DNA of 64,000 nucleotides, from contig CBDEFY010000006.1 in the NCBI GenBank assembly GCA_965237595.1, forward strand, positions 1 through 64,000. The letters are read 5' to 3'. This DNA is from UBA9611 sp965237595. Lineage in GTDB: Bacteria > Chloroflexota > Dehalococcoidia > Lucifugimonadales > UBA3495. Within the stretch, counting starts at the first letter, position 1. Every line of letters starts with the position of its first letter. The notes beneath the pieces were generated by a model, which saw only the letters and a list, made by a program, of their open reading frames with translations, was not told the DNA's origin and made no database searches. Positions 7,342-15,925 of this stretch are shown one piece after another. The translations under genes and the position numbers were made by a program.

Positions 7342-8964
7342 CTATTCCCACTCGATGGTGCCTGGGGGTTTGCTGGTGATGTCGTAGACCACCCGGTTCA
7401 CGCCTGGGACCTCGTTGACGATGCGGTTGGAGATCCGGGCCAGCACCTCGTAGGGCAGGCGCACCCAGTCGGCGGTCATGGCGTCTTCGCTGGAAACGGC
7501 TCGGATGGCGCAGACGTAACCGTAGGTGCGATAGTCGCCTTGCACCCCCACCGTGCGGCTGTCGCTGAGCACGGCGAAGCTCTGCCACAGTTGGTCATAC
7601 AGGTTGGCGGCCTTAATCTCGTCAATGACGACCCAGTCGCACTTTCGCACCATATCCAGGCGTTCCCGGGTGACTTCCCCAATGACCCGGATGGCCAGGC
7701 CCGGTCCGGGGAACGGCTGGCGGTAGACCATCTCGTTGGGTAGCCCCAACGCCATGCCGACCTCGCGGACCTCGTCTTTGAACAGATAGCGCAGCGGTTC
7801 CACCAGCTCAAGTTTCATGTTCTCCGGCAGACCGCCCACGTTGTGATGGGTCTTGATGCGGGCCGAGGCGCGGTTCTCCGGGGCGTCGCTTTCAATCACG
7901 TCCGGGTACAGGGTGCCCTGCGCCAGGAAATCGGTTTGGCCCAGGCCCGACGCCGCGTCTTCAAATACCCGGATGAACTCTTCGCCGATAACCTTGCGCT
8001 TCATCTCAGGGTCCGTGACGCCCTCGAGTTTGTCCAAGAACCGGTCTTCGGCATCCACGTACATCAGATTTAGGCCAAGGCCGCGTTTGAATGTGGCCTG
8101 CACCCGCTCGGCCTCCTCCAGCCGCAGCAAGCCATTGTTGACGAAGATGCAGGTGAGCTGGTCGCCGATGGCCCGGTGCAGCAGTCCAGCGGTAACGGCC
8201 GAGTCCACTCCGCCGGAGAGGGCGCAGATAACCTTGCCGTCGCCCACCTGTTCCCGGATGTTCTTTATGGAGTCGTGGACCACATTGCCCGCCGTCCAGT
8301 CACCCTTGCAACCGCAGGCCCGGAACAGAAAATTCTGGAGGATGTCCTGGCCCAGCGGCGTGTGATTCACCTCTGGGTGGAACTGGATGCCGAACATGTT
8401 ATCGCCGTTGCCGATGGCGGCCACCGGGGAGTTCTCGGTGTAGGCCATGCCGGAGAAACCGGGGGGCAGGGTTTCGACCCGGTCGCCGTGGCTCATCCAA
8501 ACTTGGAACGACGGCGGAAGCTCACTGAAGAGAGTGGAGCCGGACTTGGAATCGTCTTGATGCAGGACGGCGTAGCCGAACTCCTGTTTGGACCCAGGGG
8601 ATACCGTGCCGCCCAATTGGTGCACCAAGGCCTGCATGCCGTAGCAGATGCCCAGGACCGGCAGGTGGCGTTCGAAGACCCAGTCCGGTATCTTGGGAGC
8701 CCCTTCCTCGTAAACGCTGGCTGGACCGCCGGAGAGGATGATTCCCTTGGGATTGATGTTCTTTACCGAGTCCCAGGTGCTCTTTGATTGGGAGATTATG
8801 GAATAGACCTTTAGATCACGGATGCGGCGGGCGATTAGGTGACTGTACTGCGAACCGAAATCGATTACGACGACGCCTTCACTGACCAATTGCTGGCCGT
8901 CCCCGTCCTCCGGCTCAACGCCATCCAACCCCTTGGCAATCTCAAGGTAGGCCGACACCTCCAA
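7342..8964 (-). CDS. guaA: GMP synthase (glutamine-hydrolysing)
   Basis: GuaA aminates XMP to GMP. The class I glutamine amidotransferase domain shows IDFGSQYSHLIARR, the nucleophile in GICYGMQ (Cys about 107 in this numbering) and the His/Glu pair in FHPEV. The ATP-pyrophosphatase domain shows ALSGGVDSAV. The C-terminal dimerisation domain ends in KPPGTIEWE, the canonical end of the family. The start is uncertain: the frame opens after a stop near 9021 and offers only TTG at 8964, or a TTG a little before VSEGVVVIDFG, each with a weak ribosome site. An ATG at 8967-8969 is out of frame. The enzyme core is intact. Confidence 0.95.
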   Translation of the reverse strand: MEVSAYLEIAKGLDGVEPEDGDGQQLVSEGVVVIDFGSQYSHLIARRIRDLKVYSIISQSKSTWDSVKNINPKGIILSGGPASVYEEGAPKIPDWVFERHLPVLGICYGMQALVHQLGGTVSPGSKQEFGYAVLHQDDSKSGSTLFSELPPSFQVWMSHGDRVETLPPGFSGMAYTENSPVAAIGNGDNMFGIQFHPEVNHTPLGQDILQNFLFRACGCKGDWTAGNVVHDSIKNIREQVGDGKVICALSGGVDSAVTAGLLHRAIGDQLTCIFVNNGLLRLEEAERVQATFKRGLGLNLMYVDAEDRFLDKLEGVTDPEMKRKVIGEEFIRVFEDAASGLGQTDFLAQGTLYPDVIESDAPENRASARIKTHHNVGGLPENMKLELVEPLRYLFKDEVREVGMALGLPNEMVYRQPFPGPGLAIRVIGEVTRERLDMVRKCDWVVIDEIKAANLYDQLWQSFAVLSDSRTVGVQGDYRTYGYVCAIRAVSSEDAMTADWVRLPYEVLARISNRIVNEVPGVNRVVYDITSKPPGTIEWE

Positions 8965-9257
8965 GTCATCGCTGGTGGCGACCCGCCGTCCCTGGGGCAG
9001 CTTGCTTTCCGTCGTAACTCAGCCTCCTAATTGGCCCGGCTAACTATAGGTCAATCGTGTTACATAATATGAAATAATTATACTGGCAGAGTATGGGCGA
9101 GTATAGGCATTGCAGTCGACATAAAGTCAACCGCTGTGAGGAGAAAAACTGACCGATTTTCGGTGGCTTCCAGAGGCTCAGTGACGGGTCTAGAGCGGCG
9201 GCCCTGTGATATACTCCGCCCGCCGCAAACACCAGCGTTCCGGGGCGTGGACCAGTA

Positions 9258-9902
9258 GTGGCGGATACCCAAGCGGATACCCAATATGGGAGGGGCCCAG
9301 CAGACTTGGAACAGGCCGTCCGGCATTTGAAGGCTGGAGGGGTTGTGGCCGTCCCCACCGACACCCTCTACGGACTGGCCGCCGACGTTTTCAACCCCGC
9401 CGCCCTAGACCGTGTTTTCGCCGTCAAAGGCCGCAGCGAAACCCTGGCATTGCCGGTGCTGATAAACGGCTGGGAACAGGTCGAAACGTTGGCCAAGAGA
9501 GTCCCTCCCCAGGCCAGAAGTTTAGCAGAGTGGTTCTGGCCCGGGGCCTTGACCCTGGTGGTGCTGAAGGCCGACCGGGTGCCTGACCGCCTCACGGCGG
9601 GAGGCCCAACCGTAGCGGTCAGGATGCCCGGCCATCCGGTCCCCATCGAGTTGACAAACAGACTAGGCGGCCCCATCACCGGCACCAGCGCCAACATCAG
9701 CGGAGGCCCTGACGCTACGACCTTGGAAGAGCTGACCGCCCAGATTGGTGGCCGGGTGGATTACATCGTTGGGAGCGGTCCTGAGCCCAAGGGGACCGCG
9801 TCCACCGTGGTGGACATAACGACTGACCGGCCCGAGCTACTCAGGCAAGGTGCGATCCCTTTCGACTTGGTGTTGGAAACCTGGGAAACGGCCTTGGATT
9901 AG
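9258..9902 (+). CDS. tsaC: L-threonylcarbamoyladenylate synthase (Sua5/YciO/YrdC family)
   Basis: This enzyme makes threonylcarbamoyl-AMP from threonine, bicarbonate and ATP for the t6A37 modification of ANN-decoding tRNAs. The 214-residue single YrdC domain begins with GTG at 9258. It shows GGVVAVPTDTLYGLAADV, the KGRSETLALPVLI loop with the conserved Lys-Arg binding region, FWPGALTLVV, VAVRMPGHP and TGTSANISGGPDAT. There is no C-terminal Sua5 domain, so it is the short TsaC/YwlC type. It is divergent from guaA across about 290 bases and heads a plus-strand run into the polyprenyl synthetase-like gene. Confidence 0.9.
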   Translation: MADTQADTQYGRGPADLEQAVRHLKAGGVVAVPTDTLYGLAADVFNPAALDRVFAVKGRSETLALPVLINGWEQVETLAKRVPPQARSLAEWFWPGALTLVVLKADRVPDRLTAGGPTVAVRMPGHPVPIELTNRLGGPITGTSANISGGPDATTLEELTAQIGGRVDYIVGSGPEPKGTASTVVDITTDRPELLRQGAIPFDLVLETWETALD

Positions 9903-10935
9903 GAGACACGTCATACCGGTTCCAGAGAAATACCAGCCCTACCAGCAAGCCCTGGAAGAAGAACTCAGGGTCGTTTTCGAGTCCAGAGAGGGCTTCCTGT
10001 ACGACGTGCTCCGCTACCATTTGGGCTGGGTCGACCAACAGGGTCAACCCCAGGACGGCTCGGCGCCTCTGAACTTCCAGCCCGCGCTGGCCCTGGCCTC
10101 CTGCGACGCATTGGGCGGAGACTTCCGAGACGCCCTTCCAGTTGCCGCCAGCGTGGAACTGATGTACAACTTCACTCTGGTCCACGGCGACGTTCAGGCC
10201 GGACGCGCCGAGCCGGGAGACCGGCCCAGCATCTGGTGGGTTTGGGGACCGGCCCAGGCCATCAACGCGGGGGACGGTCTGCATGCCTTGGGCCGCACCA
10301 CCATGATGCGCCTGGCCCAGAAAGGGGTGCCTGCCGACCAGGTCTTGAGGGCGGTAAGATCCCTGGACATGGCCTGTCTCACGCTTTGCGAAGGCCAGTA
10401 CATGGACCTGGAGTTTCAGGACCAGATGATGGTCACCACCGCTGCCTATCTGGACATGATCGGCCGAAAAGCAGGGGCTTTGGCCTACTGCGCCGCCGAG
10501 TCCGGGGCGTTGGCCGCCGGGGCCGGTGACGAGGTCTCTAGCGGCATCGGGAGGATGGGCCGGAACATGGGCATGGCCTGGCAGATAGCCCGGGACATCG
10601 ACGACCTCTGGGGAGAGCGCGGCGACGGGATGACTCCCAGCAATGTTCTTAACAAGAAAAAGAGCCTTCCGTTAGTACATACCTTGGAGAATGCGGGCGT
10701 CAGCGTCAAACGGGAGTTGGGTTCTATATATATGAAGCGGGTCCTCGAGCCCAGCGATATCGCCAAGATGATTGAGATCTTGGACAGCACCGATGCACGC
10801 CAGGCGTCTCAGGCCAAGGCCCAAGAAATGGTTGACCAGGCGCTGTCCGGACTGGAGGACGTGTCCGGCGTTTCCGATGAAGGCATGGACGCTTTGGCCG
10901 GCCTGGGCCGGTGGGCGGCGGAGGGGGGCCGGTAA
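9850..10935 (+). CDS. Polyprenyl synthetase family protein with degenerate Asp-rich motifs
   Basis: The product of about 340-361 residues has the trans-isoprenyl diphosphate synthase fold, for example QAINAGDGLHALG and GMAWQIARDIDD. The first Asp-rich motif, normally HDDxxD-like, reads HGDVQAG (about residue 112), and the second reads DDLWG instead of DDxxD. Chain elongation may therefore be altered or lost. The ATG at 9850 overlaps tsaC by 53 bases and adds a non-conserved, Arg/Trp-rich leader. A good AGGAG site at 9901-9905 points instead to an ATA codon at 9913. The stop overlaps the pgk start (TAATG), indicating coupling to glycolytic genes. Confidence 0.78.
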   Translation: MRSLSTWCWKPGKRPWIRRHVIPVPEKYQPYQQALEEELRVVFESREGFLYDVLRYHLGWVDQQGQPQDGSAPLNFQPALALASCDALGGDFRDALPVAASVELMYNFTLVHGDVQAGRAEPGDRPSIWWVWGPAQAINAGDGLHALGRTTMMRLAQKGVPADQVLRAVRSLDMACLTLCEGQYMDLEFQDQMMVTTAAYLDMIGRKAGALAYCAAESGALAAGAGDEVSSGIGRMGRNMGMAWQIARDIDDLWGERGDGMTPSNVLNKKKSLPLVHTLENAGVSVKRELGSIYMKRVLEPSDIAKMIEILDSTDARQASQAKAQEMVDQALSGLEDVSGVSDEGMDALAGLGRWAAEGGR

Positions 10936-12131
10936 TGGCGAAGCGCACTTTGGACCAACTGGAGGTTGCCGGCAGGAAGGTGCTGGTACGCGTGGATTTC
11001 AATGTTCCCATTGATCAGGGTCTCGAAGGCATTTCCCTTTACGACCAACGCCTGCGGGCCACCCTGCCGACTATTCGGTACCTGATCGACCAAGGCAGCC
11101 GGGTGGTGCTTTGTTCCCACTTAGGCCGCCCCAAGGGCGAAGTCGTGGAGGGGCTGCGCTTGGCCCCCGTTGGCAACCGGCTGGCGGCACTGCTGGAACG
11201 TCCGGTAAAGAGCGTGCCCGAGATTACCGGCCCGGCCGTTGAGAGCGCCGTTTCCGATATGGCCCCTGGGGACGTCCTGCTGCTGGAGAACCTGCGTTTC
11301 CACCCCGGCGAGGAGGAGAACGACGGCGCCTTTGCCTGTGAACTGGCTGGCACAGTGGATTGCTTTGTGATGGACGCCTTTGCCGTGTCCCACCGGGCCC
11401 ATGCGTCAACTGACGGGATTACTAAGTTCTTGCCTTCGGCCATGGGGCTCTTGGTCCAGAAAGAGGTGGAGTCCATGGGCCGGGCCCTGGAGTCTCCGGA
11501 GAAACCCCTGGCGGCGCTGATGGGCGGGGCCAAGGTGAGCGACAAAATACTGCTCCTCGACAACCTGCTGGAGAAACTGGACCACCTGTTCATCGGTGGC
11601 GGCATGTGTGTTACCTTCCTCAGCGCCTTGGGTTTCTCCACCGGGGCGTCCAGAGTCGAAGAGGACCGCCTGGACTTTGCCCGGAACATAATGGACCGGG
11701 CCAAGGCCGCCAACATCAAGGTGCATCTGCCCGACGACGTGGTGATTGCCAGCGAGTTCGACGCCGCCCCCGGGGACACCGATGTAGTGAACGTCGGTGA
11801 TGTTCCCGACGGTTGGTACATCATGGACATAGCCCCATCTTCGGCCCAGGAGTTCGCCGGAGCGTTGACCGGCTGCAAGACCATCATCTGGAACGGCCCC
11901 ATGGGCGTGTTCGAGATGCCCAAGTTCAGTCAAGGCACCCGCACCGTGGCTGAGGCTATAGCTGGACTCAGCGGCGTAACCACCGTGGTGGGCGGCGGCT
12001 CAACGGCCGAGGCCGTGGAGGAACTGGGCCTGATGGACAAGATGACCCACGTTTCCACCGGCGGAGGGGCGTCATTGGAGTTCCTGGAAGGGAAGGAACT
12101 GCCCGGCATCGCGGCTTTGCCGGACGCCTAG
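10935..12131 (+). CDS. pgk: Phosphoglycerate kinase
   Basis: Pgk transfers phosphate between 1,3-bisphosphoglycerate and ADP in glycolysis. From ATG at 10935, which overlaps the previous stop as TAATG behind a GAGGGGGG ribosome site, it encodes 398 residues, the usual length. Visible motifs are KVLVRVDFNVPID (substrate Asp/Asn), SHLGRPKGE, the hinge-region GGAKVSDK, WNGPMGVFE and the C-terminal VGGGSTAEAVEELG and STGGGASLEFLEG. It heads a glycolytic run of pgk, apgM and tpiA. Confidence 0.96.
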   Translation: MAKRTLDQLEVAGRKVLVRVDFNVPIDQGLEGISLYDQRLRATLPTIRYLIDQGSRVVLCSHLGRPKGEVVEGLRLAPVGNRLAALLERPVKSVPEITGPAVESAVSDMAPGDVLLLENLRFHPGEEENDGAFACELAGTVDCFVMDAFAVSHRAHASTDGITKFLPSAMGLLVQKEVESMGRALESPEKPLAALMGGAKVSDKILLLDNLLEKLDHLFIGGGMCVTFLSALGFSTGASRVEEDRLDFARNIMDRAKAANIKVHLPDDVVIASEFDAAPGDTDVVNVGDVPDGWYIMDIAPSSAQEFAGALTGCKTIIWNGPMGVFEMPKFSQGTRTVAEAIAGLSGVTTVVGGGSTAEAVEELGLMDKMTHVSTGGGASLEFLEGKELPGIAALPDA

Positions 12132-12235
12132 TCGAACAACGGCCAAGAAAACGACGGAATAGAAACCGGGGTGATAAGCTGTAGGGCGTGGGAATAGACT
12201 TTGCCTATGGTGCCCGAATGGCGAGGGAATAGACT

Positions 12236-13441
12236 TTGATCGATGTCGAAGAACTGAGGGACTGTTACATTTCTACATCTTCCAAGATGGTGTTGTTGGT
12301 TGCAGATGGTTTGGGCGGGCTGGCCCACCCGGAAACCGGCAAGTCCGAACTGGAGACCGCCCACACGCCCAACCTGGACGTCCTGGCCCAAGAGAGCGCC
12401 TGCGGATTGACCACTCCGGTGTTGCCCGGCGTGGCCCCGGGCAGCGGCCCAGGCCACCTGGCCCTCTTTGGCTACGATCCGCTGAAGAACCAGATCGGCC
12501 GCGGGGCCCTGGAAGCCCTGGGGATCGAGGTGGACTTGGCGCCGGGAGACGTGGCCGCCAGGGGCAATTTCTGTACCGTTGACGGCGACGGCCTACTCGT
12601 CGACCGCCGCGCTGGCCGGATCCCCACCGAACTCAGCGCCCCCATCTGCGAACGGCTGGACCGGATCGAGCTTCCCGGCGTCCAGTTGGACGTTTTCCCC
12701 GTTCAGGACTACCGTTTCGTGCTGCGCCTGCGGGGCGAAGGCCTTTCCGAGGCCGTGACCGAGACCGACCCCCAGGTCACCGGCGCTAAGGCCCCGCTGG
12801 TAAAGCCGCTAAAGCCCGAAGCCAAGAAAACGGCGGACTTGGTCAACCAGTTTGTGGAAAAGGCGGCGCATTTGCTGTCCGAGGAAGAACGGGCCAATAT
12901 GCTGCTGCTGCGCGGCTTCGCCCAGATGCCCTCACTGCCTCCCATGGGCGAGGTCTACCGGCTGGACCCGGCGGCCATCGCGGCCTACCCAATGTACCGT
13001 GGCCTGGCCACCGTTGCCGGCATGACGGTAATCTCCACAGGCCGCACCTTCGCCGACGAGGTGGATACCCTGAGGGAGAACTGGGACAAGCACGATTTCT
13101 TTTTCATCCACTACAAGCCGGCCGACGCCGCCGGAGAGGATGGCGACTTCGACGCCAAGGTGAAGTGTCTTGAGGAGCTGGACCCTTTTATCCCCGCCAT
13201 CCGCGAGTTGGGGCCCGACGTTCTGATGGTGGCCGGAGACCACTCCACGCCCGCCATCATGGCCGCACATAGCTGGCACCCGGTGCCATTCATGCTCAAT
13301 TCCAAGCTGACCAAGGGTCAAGGCGTGCCCACCTTTGACGAGAAGGCCTGCGCCCTGGGAGCCATCGGACAGATTTCGGCCACCAGCGTCATGGTGTTGG
13401 GCCTGTCCCACGCCGGCAAGATGACCAAGTTCGGCCCCTAG
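12236..13441 (+). CDS. apgM: 2,3-bisphosphoglycerate-independent phosphoglycerate mutase, archaeal type
   Basis: ApgM interconverts 3- and 2-phosphoglycerate within the alkaline phosphatase superfamily. The 401-residue protein has VLLVADGLGG (metal Asp), a THTPNLD-like AHTPNLDVLA stretch, the PGSGPGHLALFGYDP segment with the phosphorylated Ser region, NFCTVD, and C-terminal FFIHYKPADAAGEDGD and VAGDHSTP metal ligands. Translation probably starts at TTG 12236 after GAGGG. A 13-base direct repeat (GGAATAGACTTTG) occurs at 12191 and 12226, the second copy spanning the start. The gene lies between pgk and tpiA. Confidence 0.92.
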   Translation: MIDVEELRDCYISTSSKMVLLVADGLGGLAHPETGKSELETAHTPNLDVLAQESACGLTTPVLPGVAPGSGPGHLALFGYDPLKNQIGRGALEALGIEVDLAPGDVAARGNFCTVDGDGLLVDRRAGRIPTELSAPICERLDRIELPGVQLDVFPVQDYRFVLRLRGEGLSEAVTETDPQVTGAKAPLVKPLKPEAKKTADLVNQFVEKAAHLLSEEERANMLLLRGFAQMPSLPPMGEVYRLDPAAIAAYPMYRGLATVAGMTVISTGRTFADEVDTLRENWDKHDFFFIHYKPADAAGEDGDFDAKVKCLEELDPFIPAIRELGPDVLMVAGDHSTPAIMAAHSWHPVPFMLNSKLTKGQGVPTFDEKACALGAIGQISATSVMVLGLSHAGKMTKFGP

Positions 13442-13554
13442 CCGGCGTGCTGGAATTTCTTGGAGCTGTAATCCTATGAAGCTCCCTGGAATCGCATAAA
13501 GTGGATATCCCATAAAGCTCCCCGCTGTCCCATCCGTCAATTGGAGATAGGCCC

Positions 13555-14322
13555 ATGCCCGCTCTGGTCGTCGCTGGAAACTGGAAGATGAACACCACCG
13601 TCTCGGAGGCCGCCGTCCTGGCTGCAGGAGTGCGGGACGGCGCCGCCGCTGCCCCCGGCATTGAAAATGTGGAACTCGTGCTCTGCCCGCCCTTTGTCTC
13701 CTTGGCCGCGGTGAGAGATGCCGTCAACGGCTCAGCGGTCAAAGTGGGTGCCCAGAACATGTACTTCCAGGAATCGGGGGCTTTCACCGGCGAGGTCTCG
13801 GCGGGTATGCTCCAGGGCCTCTGCGACTACGTGATACTGGGCCACTCCGAACGCCGTCAGTTATTCGGCGAGACCGACGAATCGGTCAACAACAAGGTCA
13901 AGGCGGCCCAGGCGACCGGGTTGAAGCCGATATTGTGCGTCGGGGAGTCCCTGGAGCAGAGAGAACACGGCAAAGCCTCGGTTGTTATCAGCGGCCAGGT
14001 CCGCGCGGGACTGCAGGGGGTTGGCGACCCCTCCAGCCTGATTGTCGCCTACGAGCCCATCTGGGCCATCGGCACCGGCCAGGCCGCCACTCCTGAGATT
14101 GCCGCCGAGATTATGGGCGGCGCTATCCTGGAGACTCTGCGCAGTCTGTTCTCCGCCGCCGCCGACAATGTTCCCCTACTCTATGGCGGCAGCGTTAACG
14201 GCGCCAACGCCGGGGAATTCGCGGCCCAAGACTGCATCCACGGCGGTCTGGTGGGCGGGGCCGCCCTACAGGCCGACCAGTTTCTCCAAGTGGCTGCCGC
14301 CGTCGCTGCCGCCAAGGGTTAG
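13555..14322 (+). CDS. tpiA: Triosephosphate isomerase
   Basis: TpiA interconverts dihydroxyacetone phosphate and glyceraldehyde 3-phosphate. The 255-residue TIM barrel has GNWKMN (Lys), ILGHSERR (His electrophile), AYEPIWAIGTG with the catalytic Glu and flexible loop, and the phosphate-binding LLYGGSVNGAN and GGLVGGAAL. The ATG at 13555 follows GGAGATAG. It is 113 bases after apgM in the same direction. Confidence 0.96.
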   Translation: MPALVVAGNWKMNTTVSEAAVLAAGVRDGAAAAPGIENVELVLCPPFVSLAAVRDAVNGSAVKVGAQNMYFQESGAFTGEVSAGMLQGLCDYVILGHSERRQLFGETDESVNNKVKAAQATGLKPILCVGESLEQREHGKASVVISGQVRAGLQGVGDPSSLIVAYEPIWAIGTGQAATPEIAAEIMGGAILETLRSLFSAAADNVPLLYGGSVNGANAGEFAAQDCIHGGLVGGAALQADQFLQVAAAVAAAKG

Positions 14323-14341
14323 GCGGGGCGGGGGATGAATT

Positions 14342-14614
14342 GTGCCCATTAGCCGGGAGGAGCTAGAGGAAGGTCGAATCGACCTGCCTGTTCCCATTGT
14401 TGGAATACTTACAAGTAGACCGGATCTCGGGTTCAGTGCCCAGGATGTCCAGCAGTTGCTGATGGAGAAAGATGGACGGGACGCAGCGTTACCTGAGGTA
14501 GAACGGGCACTGCAAGTGCTCGTCCAACTCGATAGGGTCTGGGTGAGCGAGATGGAACACCAGCGATGGTATACTGTCGTCCAGCGAAGGTTGGGATTTC
14601 GAACAGAGAGATAG
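14342..14614 (+). CDS. Small uncharacterised protein, possible winged-helix
   Basis: The 90-residue product starts with GTG at 14342 after GGGGCGGGGG. It begins MPISREELEEG and has a helix-rich middle (FSAQDVQQLLMEKDG, LPEVERALQVLVQLDRVW) followed by a short beta pair, consistent with a small winged-helix fold. The next gene starts similarly (MPIPKRQLELG) and has a comparable layout, suggesting an old local duplication. No ligand or DNA target can be named. Confidence 0.55.
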   Translation: MPISREELEEGRIDLPVPIVGILTSRPDLGFSAQDVQQLLMEKDGRDAALPEVERALQVLVQLDRVWVSEMEHQRWYTVVQRRLGFRTER

Positions 14615-14616
14615 GA

Positions 14617-14916
14617 ATGCCGATACCCAAGCGCCAGCTTGAACTAGGAATCGATTCCGAGGCCGAAGATTGGATGCGCCAAGCATATCAATTGCTTGCC
14701 GAACACAGTGACCTTGCCTACTCATCGGGTGAGCTTGAAGAGGCCTTCTTGGGTACAGAGGCATCATCCGGAAGGTCCGATAAGTTTAATCATGCTCTCG
14801 ATGTTTTAGCTGAGATTGGTGCCTTCGACAAGGCAAATGTCCGGGGCAAAGACTACTACGCATTTCGCGAAGAAATCGACACCAGTACCTGGGAGCGCGT
14901 CTTCTCCAATGTGTAG
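14617..14916 (+). CDS. Small uncharacterised protein, partner of the preceding gene
   Basis: From ATG at 14617, just after the previous stop and behind AGAGAGATAG, this encodes 99 residues. The sequence is helical (EDWMRQAYQLLAEHSDLAY, SDKFNHALDVLAEIGAF) ending in a strand-rich VRGKDYYAFREEI, again compatible with a winged helix. It probably forms a two-gene unit with the 90-residue gene upstream. A longer reading from 14566 would only overlap that gene. Function unknown. Confidence 0.55.
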   Translation: MPIPKRQLELGIDSEAEDWMRQAYQLLAEHSDLAYSSGELEEAFLGTEASSGRSDKFNHALDVLAEIGAFDKANVRGKDYYAFREEIDTSTWERVFSNV

Positions 14917-14947
14917 TTATTAGGGATCCTTCGCTCCCATCTTCAGG

Positions 14948-15898
14948 GTGACACCAAACGATTCTCCCCTGGTCGCCATAGTCGGCCCCACCGCCGTGGG
15001 CAAAACGCGCTTGGCCGTTGAATTGTGCCAGCGCTTCGGCGGCGAGGTTATCAACGCCGACAGCCGCCAGGCCTACCGGGGCATGGACATCGGCACGGCC
15101 AAACCCACCGCCGCAGAGCGCGCTCAGGTTCCCCATCATCTTCTGGACCTGCTGGACCCTTCAGAAAACTTTGGACTGGGCGCGTTCCTGCCCTTGGCCA
15201 GAGCCGCGGCCGTCGACATAACGGGCCGTGGCAAGCTGCCGGTCCTGGCTGGAGGGACCGGCCAATACGTTTGGGCCATGTTGGAGGGTCAGGCCGTCCC
15301 CCAAGTACCCCCTAACTCGGAGCTGCGGGCCTCTTTGGAGCAAGAAGCAGCGGAATGCGGTGCCCAGGCGTTACATGACCGGCTCCGGCTAGTCGACCCG
15401 GCCCGGGCCGACGCTCTGGACCCCAGGAACGTGCGGCGGGTGGTGCGCGCCTTGGAGATTTACCAAACCACCAAACAAAAACCATCCGAGTTGCGCCAAG
15501 ACGCCTCTGGGCCCGTCAACTACCTGGTCATTGGCCTGACCATGGACCGAAAAGCCCTCTACCGGCGCATCGACGACCGGGTTGACGCGATGTTGGAAGC
15601 AGGGTTCCTGGCTGAAGTGGAGCGATTGGCCCAAGACGGCTACCCCATGGGACAGGGCGCACTGGATAGCCCCGGCTACCGGGAATTGGGTCTGCACCTA
15701 GCGGGAGAGTTGTCATTGGAAGATGCCGTCTCCCGCACCAAGACCCAGACCCACAGGCTGGCCCGGCGGCAGTACACTTGGTTCAAGCTATCCGACCCAC
15801 AGATTCGCTGGTTGGACGTCTCGGGTAAAAGGGTCGCTGAGCAGGCTGCGGAACTGGTCTCCGCGTACCTGTCAGAGGCCGGCCCTATGGTACAATGA
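14948..15898 (+). CDS. miaA: tRNA dimethylallyltransferase
   Basis: MiaA adds a dimethylallyl group to N6 of A37 in tRNAs reading UNN codons. The 316-residue product starts with GTG at 14948. It has the P-loop GPTAVGKT near residue 13, INADSRQAYRGMDIGTAKP for tRNA and DMAPP recognition, VLAGGTGQYVWA, and the family-typical C-terminal TKTQTHRLARRQYTWFK. The window also has tsaC, so two A37 modification pathways are represented. Confidence 0.95.
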   Translation: MTPNDSPLVAIVGPTAVGKTRLAVELCQRFGGEVINADSRQAYRGMDIGTAKPTAAERAQVPHHLLDLLDPSENFGLGAFLPLARAAAVDITGRGKLPVLAGGTGQYVWAMLEGQAVPQVPPNSELRASLEQEAAECGAQALHDRLRLVDPARADALDPRNVRRVVRALEIYQTTKQKPSELRQDASGPVNYLVIGLTMDRKALYRRIDDRVDAMLEAGFLAEVERLAQDGYPMGQGALDSPGYRELGLHLAGELSLEDAVSRTKTQTHRLARRQYTWFKLSDPQIRWLDVSGKRVAEQAAELVSAYLSEAGPMVQ

Positions 15899-15925
15899 GC
15901 GTCCTGTTTCACTGGGAGCCCAGAC

